Shown in pieces: positions 48,268-61,216 of a stretch of 64,000 bases of DNA. The notes beneath the pieces are model-generated. The model worked only from the letters and a program-made list of their open reading frames with translations, made no database searches and was not told where the DNA came from. The DNA is from Chiua virens. Lineage: Eukaryota; Basidiomycota; Agaricomycetes; Boletales; Boletaceae. Position 1 is the stretch's first letter. The number at the start of each line of letters is the position of its first letter. Both the position numbers and the translations under genes were made by a program. The stretch spans positions 186,001 to 250,000 of the forward strand of contig JAHNUO010000019.1 in NCBI GenBank assembly GCA_019787685.1. Reading direction: 5' to 3'.

Positions 48268-48882
48268 TTGTCGCTCGATGCGGTCCGACACTACGTGTGC
48301 CCAGCGATATCAAGAAGGATGTGGATGAGCTGGCAACGTGATACAGTCACCCCCCCCCCGCAGTTGTACATTCGTCATCACCTTGGACGAGGTAGGTTTG
48401 GCACCACGCTGACGTTTAACTTGGACCGGCTCTACTTCGAAACATCAAGGTTGTCAGGATCTAGCTATCCGATGACCCCAAGATATCACTCCTACACGAT
48501 GATCTCGATACTAGGACAAGAGATGAGGAGGAGAAATGAGTGTATCAAGACTGGGGAACCAGTCATATATCTACAACACTATATACACATGTGCGAGAGA
48601 ATGGAATCCGACATGGGGACCAATCAGAATGAACTAGCTAACTCAGACTTGGAATTGGAAAGATGGAAGAGACAAATCCTGACGAAGGTCTCCGTGGCCA
48701 AATTATTGATGAGTACTCAATACACTAACGACAAGCTCTTCTGGTTTATGAGCTCACATATGAATCCGAACGTTATGCACTATGACATACTCAACTGTAC
48801 TGGTAGCATATTACACAGCCTTTTGCAGAGGATTTCTTCATCCGCGCACACAAAATGTAGGATGGTCGAAGTGGTAACTTGA
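48268..48882 (+). CDS. Uncharacterised open frame of 204 codons
   Basis: The longest uninterrupted frame between the NRPS-like copies. It starts MSLDAVRHYVCPAISRRMW and contains a C9 run (48351-48359) coding for part of a PPP stretch. Later parts are Met-, Tyr- and Leu-rich (for example YLQHYIHMCERMESDMG and LERWKRQILTKVSVAKLLMS). I see no known domain, signal peptide or membrane helix, no clear splice sites and no paralogue in the window. The length is longer than most chance frames here, but composition alone could explain it. Confidence 0.25.
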   Translation: MSLDAVRHYVCPAISRRMWMSWQRDTVTPPPQLYIRHHLGRGRFGTTLTFNLDRLYFETSRLSGSSYPMTPRYHSYTMISILGQEMRRRNECIKTGEPVIYLQHYIHMCERMESDMGTNQNELANSDLELERWKRQILTKVSVAKLLMSTQYTNDKLFWFMSSHMNPNVMHYDILNCTGSILHSLLQRISSSAHTKCRMVEVVT

Positions 48883-48889
48883 ACGCGAC

Positions 48890-51330
48890 GGTAAGGATAC
48901 CTCGACATGGACTGGAGAGACTTGGCGTCGTTTGCACGCAAGTGCGTTGTTAAATTTTTCGGACCGAGTATCGATGGATGTACTAGTATAGTAGATGGAT
49001 CGAACCAAAAATTGAAGCAGGAAACGGTTTAGCTACTTACATGACACCTTTGTTGTATTATTTTTAAAGTGAACTGAGGGTATCACTCTGAGAAATTGGC
49101 AGTGAGAATACATCAATCGTACTGAAGTCAACTTAGTCACGGCGCAGAACGTAGTCGCATCCACTCACGATCAATATGTCCCACCTCTGCTACCACAAAG
49201 GTAGCATATCATACACGTTGATACTGAGAATGAAACTCTAACTGACAGAAGTGTTTGATTGTAAATCTTTCGGCACGCGCTCAAGAAAATTATGCTCACC
49301 GTCAAAGGAAACTTGCTGGTGCTCGCAGCTTGCGACGTCTCATTGCTGGTGGTGGTGGGTATCATCACGGGAAGGGAGACATCTAGTTTGGTTCCGTCGT
49401 GCCTCCGGTGTTCCGCGAAACACCCTGTTCCGGGTCAAGGCGAATATCGGTGGAAGTTATGGCGGGTGGCCTCGGAACTAAACCGTGACTCGAACAGATT
49501 GTAGCGCTGTTCTTCAGGGGGTATATAGACCATTTGCTAAAGACATCTGAGATACGCTGCACGCTGATCGCTTTCGAAAAAAAAATGCACACGCACTCTT
49601 TCACGGCCATCCTCGAGTGGTGTTCACTCACGGACGACGTTGGAGGCGACCTGGGTACATAGAATGGGAGGTCGTGTGAGCGTTGCGGAGCGTTGGCTGG
49701 GTTCGCGCGACTTGATAGCCTTGCAATGTTCTGTTATCGCGACCACCAGAAATCCGAGTCAGCTCGGTCGGTCGGATACTACCGTATCTGTGGGGCAGGT
49801 ATGGGCTGTGAAATAATGTTTGATGCCTCAAGCGGATCCACGATGATGCAGGGAATGGAAGCTTGCAGTTGAATGTCAACGTAGAAGAGAGTCGAACCTC
49901 ATCGTAGTTGAAGGCAGGGTGCGCCAGACGCCGATATTTCGAGCCTAAGACATCGAGTCACTATAACGACTTTCAGCAGAAATGATGTACAACTTGAAGA
50001 ACCGCAAGTATCCGATGAATGACACGAGAAGAAAATATAAAAAGCAGTGCTTACGGATTAGTGAGCCTGACTCTCTTTCTCTCACTGGTGCCAGCAGACG
50101 AGTCGGCGACCACCTTTTCCTGCAGCTCTGAGGCAGCAGGAATAGGTCGTCGGCCCTACGTTTGATTCCCAAAGATGCCCATTTCTCGTCCCTTGATACT
50201 GAAATGGACTTCGTCGCCATCCCCGACCATCCACAACATCGATCGGTCGATCCCGCCCCACCTCAATATACACTGAAAAGATGTTTTCCGTCAGTGGAGA
50301 ACGCAACCGCGCACCCAACTAGACTTCTTGGTCTCGAGTGGTAGCATCACGTCGTCTGATCGGATTGTCAGTGGGTCCATCTTCTTCTTGCAACTGCAGT
50401 ACTCACCAATCTTGGTCCGAGACCGTGACATTTTTCACAGATGCTTCCCAACGGAGGGTTCGAAGCGTCGAAGACGAAGGTGTTTTGGCAGGCCTATTGC
50501 CGAACTCATGGTATCTGGCTGTAACTTGATTTTCGATCGGCCTACACACTCATGCTGACCTGCTGCAGGTACAACGTGCGGGCATCCCCAGACAGGTGTG
50601 TGCCATCACTCTAACGAACATCTTCGAGCGAAGGAACACGACATAGACGTCGATACCACCTCAATCGGACCTCAGATCAGGCCGAGCTCCACTCCATCTA
50701 CTTCACATACGCTGCATTCCTGGGAAACGCACACATGGCGACAACATCCAAGGCGTTCGAAGGCGGCGTTGCAGAGTCAGGGACGGGACTTGGCCGTGCG
50801 CTTCGTTGCACGTGAGTTTCACTCTGGCAACTCATCTTCCCTCCTGACTTGGTCGGTCCATTCGGATATCCCATGCCCTTCCGATCGTCCCGAAGAAGCA
50901 CCAGTTTAATCTATCGCGGTGGACTGTCCCGAAGTTGGATGACTGAACGGACGAGTTCACAGGCCGATTGCAAGGATTCGCAGCGGATTGGATAGTCATT
51001 ACAGCTTATACTGAGGAGGGCGATGTGTCCGAGTCGGGAGGCTTAGAACACGAATAACAAATACAGGCTTTGACAGAGAATACCCAGGAAACATGCATCG
51101 TCCGCAAAAAGACATCGATCGAAACAATACCGTGTTTCCATAATAGATGCATTGAGATCCCCGACTTGGTCACAATTAGAATTCAAAAAACTGATCATAG
51201 CGCGAGACTGAATTCGGAATATACTTTAGTTCTAGTTTACAGCTACTAATTCAACCACTACCAACGTATCTTTGCATGCGGATAAAATATACCACCCGCA
51301 AGGCCAATTGAAAGATCTGACCCCGTAGCA
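48890..51330. other. Spacer between NRPS-like copies, right part
   Basis: Several short frames on both strands. The segment 50162-50344 (+) encodes IPKDAHFSSLDTEMDFVAIP and could be an exon of a small unknown gene, but I found no partner exons. The rest shows nothing recognisable. Confidence 0.35.
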
Positions 51331-51337
51331 CGTCACT

Positions 51338-54300
51338 TTAGAAAGCACCTTTCGAGATCCAATAAGACACCCATGCATCTGCCTCAACCTCCCCAATCGC
51401 CTGCATCTTCGCCATCGTCAGACTCACTTGCTGCGATTTGGTAGTACTAAAGTTGGTCATTCCCGCCGCTTCCGTAGCACTAAGCCCCGCGCTTCGGATG
51501 GCCTGGTCGCCTCGTGCCAATGCACGGAAGAACTCGAGCAACTTAATGGCCGGCTGTCAGAGCAGGATCACCACGTCAGTGATTCGTTTGACAAGAATGT
51601 CATCAAGTCTACTCACGATCTTTACCAGCTCATCTTGCGATGCATTTTCGGCCTTCTTCTCCAGCAATGCAAACCAGTCCTCGAAAGACACGATCGGGAG
51701 TGCGTCGTTACCGAGTCCCTTGCGCTGGATGATGGAGCGTCGGACGAAAGACATGATCTCTGCCCAAGGCGCCCCACGGGGGTTGACGATGTTGACCGCC
51801 GGAGGTGGCGCCTCTTTAGAAAACGATGCCTCCAGGATGGCGGAAGCGACTTCCTCCTCTCGCAGCCACGAGACCACCTGTGCAGTCCATCATGAGCATA
51901 AACGACCCTCGTTCCCACAAATGATCTGTCCACTTACACCTGCAGAATCCGGGAGCACGCCGAGAGCGATGCTCGACTTGACAATGATGGGGAACCAGTC
52001 GGTGGTTGCCCAAGCCCCACCTAGTCCGCCGGCGATTTGGCCGATGCGAAGCGAGGTTGCGTGCAAGCCGCTCTTCACGATAATCTATACAAGCACCTCA
52101 GTATGATCACCTGGAAAGTTACGAATCGTGACACACCCGTTCAGTGACGTATTTTCCCTCTCCGTAGCCTGCTCCGACCTGCGACGGAGGGTTCAAGTTG
52201 AACTTCCTCTGGGAACGGCCCCTTCGAGTTATCCCATCCTTGTGCAGATCCGATCGATGACGTGAACAAGAAGCGAAGGTTTTGACTCTGGGGCGAATCT
52301 AAACCAAGGTTCACCAAGTTCCGGGAAGCCCGGATACTGTCTTCAAACGAAGACATCGCCAAGTTGAAGTCCAGGCGCCATGCGTTGTGAATAATCAACG
52401 TCACAGAATTCCTTATCTGCCAAAGATACGTTAATAAGCCTCACTTTAGGATTGTGTAACACATACTTCTTCGTACTGAGCTGGAGGCAAACCGCACCTC
52501 TCCAGAGCCGCATCAGCTTCGACGTAGGCGATCTTATTGGAGTCCAATAGGTTCACCGGTAATCCCCGGTCTCTGAATGCTGCTTTTTGACGTTCCTCGA
52601 TCGATTTTGTAGAAGAGGGACGATTGAAAGCAAACACGCGTTGGACTGCAGAGCTTTGGAGAAGTTCCGCAAGAAGGAAAGACCCAAGGCCACCCGTAGA
52701 TCCAGTGAGAAGCACCACAGCAGGCTCGATGGATCCGCTGCTGGGCAGTACGCCATCCGCAGGGCCAGCAAGACCTACGGAGTACTTTTCGATCATAGCG
52801 TTGATGGCCTGCTTGTGCTCTCCCACCGTGTCCGCCGTGTGTCCCGCACCACTGCTGCTCACGAGTGTGGCGATACGCGAAGCGAGAAGCTGGATGGTCG
52901 GATTTTCAAAGATGACATTGGGAGGGAGATGAGGAGCCGTCTTCTTGACTTCTGGATCAGGTGACGTTCGCAGAGCACCCAATATCCGGTTGCGAAGGTA
53001 CGTGACACTTAAACTGCAGGAGAGAAAAACCCGCATGTGAATATTTTCTTTGACTTTGTGGTGTGCGAGACTGCATACCTATCAAAGCCTTGTGCAAACA
53101 GATCAGCATGAGGATCAACTTCGCCATTGGGGCTAATTGCGCGAGCATGTTCCAGCAGCCACGATTCGAGCACGTCACTAGTCCAAGCGGATGGGCCAGC
53201 CAAGCCATCTGGAGATACCGAACTGGCTTCGACTGTTTCGTACCTTGGGAGTCTCTTAGTGTTCATGTCCACATATTGACACCGTAAGGACTCACAATGT
53301 ATTTATCTCCCCGTCATAATCCTTGAGGGTAGCTTTACGTTGCACAGTCCCCTTGGGGGCTCGCAACATTGGCTTGTCAGCGCTCGTAATCAGAATCATT
53401 TCCTTGAAAATACGGCTGAATGCTGGAGACGGCTTGTTGGCCTCGTCGATGACCGGCCTTTGCTTGCTTTAGCGACCCTGATTTCCTTTTTAGTGTTAAT
53501 ATACACACCAGATCTGATTTCTGAACTCGGCTACAGCTTTCTCGTCGTGGATGTCGATCGTATATCCCGGGCGAGGTTCGATGAGAACACCAACTTGGTT
53601 TCGCTCGCGTCCGAACATGACGACACCTTTCACCAGGGGAGACGACGCAATGATGCTCTCCATGGGAGCAGGGACCGTCTTTTCACCAGAAGCAAGAATG
53701 ATGACGTCGTCGGCCCTTCCAACGCTGCAACGGTAACACACGATCGTGAACAAAAGGGGAAATCCAGGTTCGTAAGTTGACTTACATTCTCCACATGTCT
53801 TTGGTCGGGTGCTTCACAAATACATCTGAAGTGGCGTATCCTTTGACATCGGACATGTTCTCTACCGCCATCACTTGCGTTTCAGTCGACTTTGGAAATT
53901 TATCAGCATTTGCCGAAAGCAGGGTTCACAAAAGACTTCTTACCAAGACCTGCAATTCATACGTGTTATCCTCTTGTGGAACCCATCTTAGTTTCGGTTC
54001 GTCGGGGAAACGCATCCACATCCAATCACCACCCGCAATATCTTCTTTGGTAGACTGTCCCGCGAGAATTCCAAATTCTGTCCCGCCGTATCCACTGCTG
54101 ATGTGTACCCCAGCAGCCGTCAACTTATCGCCGATCTTGATTGCTAAAGGTCCGCCGCCGTATACCTAGAAAACCTTAGTCAAAGGTCACAGAACACAGT
54201 AGATTGCACCTACCACTGTATTCAATTTCGACAGAACGTTAATGGCCTCGTCTGAGACGGCCATCTGTTCGAGAAATGTTGGAACACTCATGAGGGCACT

Positions 54301-55275
54301 ACATTCCACCCTCTTGAGGCACTCGATCATGTTATCGCTCGTCGGTATCACCGGCTGGGCAAACGGATCGACCTCCGTATGTGGAGCGTAGACCACGCTA
54401 GTGATCGCGTACGCAATTGGTGCATAGAGCTGTGTGAGAATACCGAACACATGGAATGCGGGAAGTGCCATGGCACCAAACCGGCGAGGAGAAGGGAAAT
54501 CGATATATCCATAGGTAGCGGCTAGAGATCATCATTAGCAATGATAACTGAAGTAGTGCATGACAACGTACATCGTTTGAACCCTTGAATTTGGAATCTG
54601 TGACTGTGAGCGATCGGTTTTGGGAACCCAGTACTACCCGAGGAATGAATGTAGATGACGGGTGAATCCAAATCAGGACGTTGGAACCCGGTAGGGTAAG
54701 GGATAAAAGGATCAACGGCAACCTCTTCCCGAGCTTTGGAAATACTTGATGCAGGGTTGGGAGCTCAAAAATGGTCAGCTGGGCCCCATCAAGTTCACGG
54801 CGAATGCCGTCGATAAGCCCTTCATGAGTATGGCCAAGCGTGACGATATGCGAACAGTTGACTTTCTTCATCATGCTGACAACGGCTTCAGGAGAATTTC
54901 TAGGCGACGACGGGAATGGCTAGATTGGAATGTCAGAGCGGAGTCGAAGAACGCATGTATATATGAACATACAACCCATCCAGCGATAGATAAACCGACG
55001 ACAGCGGCGTGGTGTAGTATGGTGTCCGTGTTGGCGATGACTATCACGACCTCGCCATCCCTTCCTTGACGGGATGGACGGAGAGCATGTGCGACTCGGT
55101 GCGTGGCTCGACCAAATTCGAGGAAGGAGATTTCAGTCAGGGTGTTTGCAACGCCCTCGTTCGCGTAAACGAACATCGGGAAAGTGGGGTTTCTTTCCAT
55201 ATGGAAATTCACCATGTCAGGGAACAACAACGAGAAATCGAGAGGAGGGAACTGTAGCTGCGTGGTAGAGGCCAT
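51338..55275 (-). pseudogene. NRPS-like adenylation-PCP-reductase protein, copy B, with frameshifts
   Basis: Paralogue of copy A in the same orientation, about 4.1 kb further right. The Met at 55275 opens MASTTQLQFPPLDFSLLF, a better 5' end than in copy A. Intron positions match copy A, including one after GLSIAGW(V) (GTATGT...TCTAG) and the one splitting the carrier Ser codon in GFDSLSVTYL. Adenylation motifs YIHSSGSTGFPKPI and GYGGTEFG, GEKTVPAP, reductase VVLLTGSTGGLG and YGEGK are present; the end is DAWVSYWISKGAF-stop at 51338. Breaks relative to copy A: one base missing near 54730, between FPKLGK and VAVDPF, which opens a premature stop after HPSSTFIPRV, and one base extra near 52175, between EEVQLEPS and GAGYGEGK. 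The two copies are broken at different places, so losses were independent if real. Confidence 0.8.
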
Positions 55276-55289
55276 GATTGACGAAAGAC

Positions 55290-57170
55290 GAGATGTGATA
55301 CTTGAGGTTGTTGATGAGCGGTCTGCTCGAAGTAAACCCCCTTATATCTGCGCAACGCTCGCAGTCGGCAGTCATACCAGAACCGGAGAATCCGCGGAGA
55401 ACATGCGGTAAAGTCATTCGTGCAATGTCACCTAGCAGGTTCATTGAGTATCGCACGATCAGCAGGACAGATCAGTAATACTAACCGAACCCGGCATCTG
55501 TCATCTCCCGGAGGTTAAGATGAGGAAGCGCGAAGCAGCGGCACTAGAACCGAAATTGATGCGCCACTTCAATCAGGTATGACTTGTACTAGCTCGCTGC
55601 TATGTACTTACGAGAGCCCTCGTCTGCCAGGACAATCTAGACTATGGCTTGATTGGGTGCAGTGTCTGTAGTCGGTTAGATGGGCGTCCTTTGAGAGTTG
55701 GAGTAGCATGGATCCGGACGGGAAATGGACTTAGCCGGTGCCCGGCGGGGAATGCCGTCCTCGGTATCGTTGGCAAGGATCGTTGAACCTCTCGGACGGC
55801 CTAAGTCCACTACAATATGACACTATCTGCCACACTCAGCTCGCGATTTTCTCATGAAAGCCGATACTCACCGGTGTGGAGAAGTACAGTCAGCTGACCA
55901 TCTCTCCGCTTCTCTCCCACTCATCTCCCGGATAATCACGGACTTTCGCGCACGTTGATCGTATCCTCGTAATCCACGTCGACACAATTCGTGTGGCAGT
56001 CTTGCGGGCCCGAGGGTCCTAGAATTTATGTTTAATCACTGTCCTGACGATGGTATGTAGTAGTACTAGTTTTGCAACAAGGACAACACTGTAAATAAGA
56101 ACAAACTTCGTGCGCGTGAGTTTGTGGGACTCGCCGACTCGACTGAGACGCTGATCACTTGGCACGGTTATATTCATCGAGCGTGCCACACTAGTACGGG
56201 TGACACCACCGCTGGTATTTATCAATCCTTGATCGCCCGGAAGCCTATCTGGTTCATCAAGCTACCCATGATCCATCGGCATTGACACGATAGGAAACCT
56301 CTGATTTTCTCACTGGCACTGGCAGCCCCCCGGAAATTACCCCGTGCCTGACCTCGCAATTGCACGATAAGCTGCATAACATGTCGTACGTCCCCCGCAG
56401 ATACACCTTGTCCCCGCACGGAAGTATCTGCACTACAGCATATGTACGTCACGGAAGCGGCGCACTAAGAGCTCGACTGATTCGGATGCTTCACGTGAAG
56501 CCCGAGGGAGGCTGAAACATGGATTCAACCCGATAAATCATACATGGCGTCTGTCATTGATATTCGAACTCTGAACGACCCGCACGTGTGGCACCAGCTG
56601 ACTGTAGCGGATTTGGAAGCTTTCATTTGCATGCGAAATCGCGCTACCGGGATCATTTATCAGTGCGTGACATCCTGCGAGTACCGGCAAACTAATCTCG
56701 GTGTCACCCCGAGTCTTACTCAGAACTCGCACAAATATGAGCCGCGATCGCGTTACATTTGATGGAATTCGGACTCGCACGTCATAACGCTGTTCACACC
56801 AGTATAATGACAAGTCACCGAATCGTCGCCGAACTTCCCCACGGAGCCAGAAATAAGCAACTTGCATTGCGCATAACGCGATCGCTCTCGATAATACCGT
56901 CCGTCCGTCGCGTACAGCTATCCCACACACTTAAATTCAACCGGTATCGCACAGATAGAAGTGATCCGACCGAGTAAGGGCCCGGGTGCACAGCTGGTCA
57001 CAATGGTTCGGGAGGAAGCACTACCCAAAGGGCCAACAGGCAGGTAGGAGTAATGTCTACATTATCCAGCAAGGAATAAAGAAACAACGATAGAAACGAG
57101 GAAATGGGCGGTCAATTCGGAGAGGAGGAAAAATGATGTTTCCACGGATGCAATGCTACGCGGCACGAGA
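55290..57170. other. Intergenic region
   Basis: Holds the 5' flank of NRPS-like copy B and the 3' flank of the mitochondrial carrier. Small frames such as 56544-56762 (+) and 56538-56930 (-) oppose each other and show no recognisable motif. No gene is supported. Confidence 0.45.
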
Positions 57171-57176
57171 GCGTCC

Positions 57177-59519
57177 TCACAAATCTCCATGTTGCAAGTC
57201 CACCAAGCGCTTGAGCTGTTCAAGCGTCAAGAAGATGAGAATGGTGGTTGGCTGGAGACGAGTCCATGCGGGGAGCCAGCCTTTGAACATGAACATCGGG
57301 CCTTCCTTTGCGAGCGATGCTCTGATGACGCCAAGTGTCGACTGGACACAAGTGAGGCACAATGTGATCAGTGGTAATCAGGTCACGTAATAGAGGGATG
57401 CGTACACTAGATCCAGGTCCGCTTGCGTTCATAATCCGACTCTTGAGGACATCAGCAGGTGAACAGACGGTGGTAGCCACTGTGCCCTGATATATCGGTA
57501 TCATCGATACGGCTCCCAAGGAAAAAAATTGATTAGAGAACATACAGCAGCGAAACTGGCAGTGAAGTGACAAAGGATGTTGTCCTCAAAGTACGGTGTC
57601 TTTAAAAGCTCCGATTTGAAGAAGTCGTATCTAGACTATGTCAGAAACTGAGTACCATCAGTGCGCAGGACGGCACTTACGAGGCAAGTTGACTTGAATT
57701 CATCAGGATGCTTCGAAAGACATTCGGACCAACACCACGAACGAGAGACGAAGATCCTTCTTCACGAACCATCTATGCGAGCCAGAGGTGCATATCAAAG
57801 CATCCGTACGAGCAACCAGCACATCGACGAACACAGAGAGAAAGGGGAAAATGTCAGCATGCCGTTTCATCCCTCCGAGCAAAGGGAACAAATAGAATGT
57901 GAATAAGAGAAATGAAAAAAGGGCAGAATGATAAGAACACCCAAGAAGTAAACGGCATGAGCAATGGGCCCAGTAGCTGACACTCGGGTTATCCATAACT
58001 GACTGGTAACAGTATCTTGATTCTGATTTGTCTTCATCTTTGTCGTCATGTCGATGCTTATACTCGTCTCCAAATCGTCAACGAGTCGGCATAACAATGA
58101 AGATCGTGCTCTTTTCCAATGCCTGGTTGTAGCCATGAGCATGAGGGCCTACACCAATGCAGACCTCGGGTTGTGGCCCGAAGCACCGAAAGGACGCTGG
58201 AGAGATGGATATGTATAACTAAGACCATCACATCACGATGGGAGAAAGCGACTCGAGAGTGAGGCGATAGAACGGACCTGTTCCCAAACTGGCGCGGAGG
58301 TAACCCATTCGAGTGAGAATTGTTGATGTGATAAGCTGGGTAAGCGACGTCATGGCGAATATAAAGGTTATGTTTCTTTTCCTTGATACTGCTCTTTGCC
58401 TCCCGCCATCCTTGATACCCGGTGACGTTGCTCCAGTTCCCCCTCGTTCACCGTCATCGACAAGACCGTCGTTTCCACGAAGTCGTTCCTGTGGATGTGG
58501 AACCTAGGAAACCCCGTTCGATGACATCCGGGGAAGACAAAAGGAATGCGGAAGGGCCACACGATCGATGACGGGAAACCAGGTCTTCTTGCGATGAAAA
58601 GACCCGGGATGATATTTGTACCACTTTCTGAGCCGTCGGGACTCCAAGGCCAAATGCCTGATTTCCATCGGACCAAGACGGACATGCCAGTGGACATTGC
58701 GGAAGTTGCGTAACCGGACCGTCACGAGCCGCAACACGAGGAAGAAGAGGAAGAAAGGAATACGGCAGAAACGCGACGCAAAAATAAAGCAAAGGCGGGA
58801 CGAGCACTTACGCGGAAGAGCGCATCGAAGCAATGCTTGTAATTGAAACGTTTTTCAGGAGGCTTGGCAAAATCGCCTTGGAGGCGGACCTAAATGTGCG
58901 GGAAATAGATGAAACGCAGCAGAAACGGGCGACCGAGCAGAAGACGATCACGTGACACGGGAGGAAAGGGAAGCGACGCGTGAGAGGCCATGTGATAGTG
59001 GGTTGGGGGACGACACGCACCATAACGACCTCTGCGGAAGGGTAAGAATGAGAGTGAGGGCGCGAGGGAGTGGATAGAAGAATAGCTACCACCAGGATTA
59101 CCAACCACCCCAGCAATGGCGCCAGCTAGCAGGTCGGATCAGCGAAATGTCGATAAGGTGAGCGTGGGACATGACGCACCCATGACACCAGCAGTGGCCA
59201 AGACCCAAGGGGACGACTGTGGGGTTGCGCCGAGGAGCTTCTTGCTCTCGTCGTATGCCCAGAAACGGCAGAGACTGTAACTCATCTGTCGCATCCAAGT
59301 GCCTGTAATACCATCGTAGAGACCTCTTATGCCAGCTGTTCTGATGGTCTTCTTCATGGACTCGATCATACGCTTATCACCTGATGCTTGTAAGCGGACT
59401 TTGGTGAGATCAAGAGGGTGGGTAACAGATGCAGCTATGGTAGCTGCTAGACCACCGAGATAGAAAGGGTATGGTTGTTTCTTCTTGGAGGGAGAAGCCT
59501 GGAGGAATAGGATTTCCAT
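57177..59519 (-). CDS. Mitochondrial dicarboxylate carrier (SLC25 family)
   Basis: Inner-membrane exchanger of malate or succinate for phosphate or sulfate. The Met at 59519 opens MEILFLQASPSKKKQPYPFY. First repeat: LGGLAATIAASVTHPLDLTK with the PxDxxK signature, then VRLQASGDKRMIESMKKTI and GIRGLYDGITGTWMRQMSYS. Second repeat: AGAIAGVVGNPAEVVMVR and LQGDFAKPPEKRFNYKHCF; after a long intron, MVREEGSSSLVRGVGPNVF and RSILMNSSQLASYDFFK. Third repeat: FTASFAAGTVATTVCSPADV with the CSPADVLKSRIMN signature, ending LTLEQLKRLVDLQHGDL-stop at 57177. The set GNPAEVVMVRLQ and CSPADVLKSR is typical of DIC proteins rather than ADP/ATP or phosphate carriers. The intron between CFDALFR (ends 58812) and MVREEG (starts 57772) is 1039 nt; the other introns are short. 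No frameshift was seen. Confidence 0.88.
57773..58811 (-). other. 1039-nt intron in the carrier gene
   Basis: Donor GTAAGT follows CTCTTCCGC and the acceptor ATAG precedes ATGGTTCGTGAAG; both sides join in phase 0 and rebuild the conserved carrier sequence. It is about 20 times longer than the usual introns in this window. It holds overlapping minus-strand frames of 109-117 codons (58368-58833) without a recognisable motif, so it may have gained inserted DNA. Confidence 0.75.
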
Positions 59520-59529
59520 TGGCGACGGA

Positions 59530-61210
59530 TTGTACGGTGGAGGACATCGTGGATTCGATGAGGATCGGGGCGACGCCCCAAATTAAGAGGGTATAAGAAG
59601 GGAGGATATCTTACGTAATGGAGCCCTCTATCATGATCCGTATGCAAGAGTCTGGGAATGACACGACGAGCAATACAACAGGGACACTCGGCCGCCCCAG
59701 GTCCTGCCATCTCACAAAATTCCGTAGGGCACCCGCGTGTGGTACAAATAAGACACGTACCGAAACTCATTAATTACCCCTGTCGCCTTCGTTTTATCTA
59801 CTACTTCGATGCTCACTTCGTGTCGTAACCCAACAGTCCACGGCTTGTAAGTTACAATATTATTTCTCCTTTGGTTTCTGTCACGCATGCTGCTCACGGA
59901 ACCCGATCTTCGTTCCATCAATTGTTTATCTTCGAACAACTTGACTCATAGGCTCGAAGCTCTTGGTTTAACTGTCCAGATTACTTGGACTGTACCAATA
60001 TTCTTTCCTCCTTGTGGCGTTCTGATCCGGTTGTGTCAGGACATACTGTTTCTACAGTTTCTGTCGATGTGCATTCCTTTTTGGTGTCACGGATCAGAAT
60101 GGTCGAGTTGTTGGACAGATGGGGTATTGTCGGAGGTACATCTCTGATGGACTGATCATCCGATTGCTTGTCTATTTCCGGGCTAGTTATACGAGAGCCC
60201 CAGGGTGATCGATACTTCATCGATCCTTGCACGCTTCTATCGATCCGGTCTCTGCCGTGCTGGGTCGTCTGTGAGCAGCGTTCTTTTTTTTTGTACGGAC
60301 AAAAACATGACAGAGTACCGAAATGGAAGAAAGTACTACTAGTACTAGTAAGCATCCAAACGTTTGGAGAGTCACAGTCGCGTTGCCACGTCGCAGCGGT
60401 GACGAGGCGTCCGTCTGGTGAGAACCCGAGTTTTGATCTACCAGAACCTAGCTATAAATCAAGCCAATAACTACTTGAAGCACATGCGCCAAACCTATCG
60501 CGGACCTCTCTACTGCTCTCGTTCCATCCCGGGCCGGAGAGACAACATAATATTCACATTCAACACAAAGGGGTCTGCCTAAAGCTCGATCGCTTTCCGC
60601 CTTCTAGCACTTTCATCGGCTCTCTGAGTCAGTGACGACTTGTTCACCATCTTGTTCTCACACAAAGTGACACAATGGTACCGTGACTCCATTGTATCAA
60701 ACAAATCTCCGTCGAATTACATGGTGCTGGCCGCCGCGCACAATGTGCTTCCCATCCGAACGGCCCCGGATGGGAAGCATATCGAACTACGAAGTTCTGT
60801 ATGTCATTCATTGTATCGATTATGATTGGTCCGATATCTGTTTGTCGAGAAATTCTGGGGCCTAGTCAGTGTGTACCTTTAGCTGTCAATGCTTGCAGTC
60901 ATTCTTCCTAGGATTCCCCAAGTTGAATCAGATGAGTGCATAATAATATGCGAACAGCCACATCTGCTCCCAACCTCGTCCCGATACATACACACCACCT
61001 ATAAAGATAGCACTACCATTCCGACGAATCATGCCGTTTCTACATACATCACAAGGCCAACACCCGTCCACCAACACCATTGACAAGCATTAGTACTAAT
61101 CTCGGCCTTCTGCGCTGCGAGAATAAGTACACCTCTACTACTCAAGTACGATAGAACCCCACGTCCACACGTATGAACATTACATCCATGTCTACTAGTA
61201 TGCTCTATAT
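59530..61210. other. Intergenic region
   Basis: Upstream flank of the carrier gene and downstream flank of the antiporter gene. A T9 run lies at about 60285-60293, and ACTACTAGTACTAGTA near 60335 is a short simple repeat. No gene is supported. Confidence 0.45.
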
Positions 61211-61216
61211 CCGAAT

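Noticed and set aside
43339..55275. The idea that copies A and B are separate exon sets of one giant gene
   Set aside because: Each has its own full adenylation-carrier-reductase order, its own stop codon and about 4 kb of unrelated sequence between them.
58368..58833. Minus-strand frames of 109-117 codons inside the long carrier intron as a nested gene
   Set aside because: They overlap each other in several frames, are Pro/Ser/Arg-rich without motifs and have no start context or splice partners that stand out.
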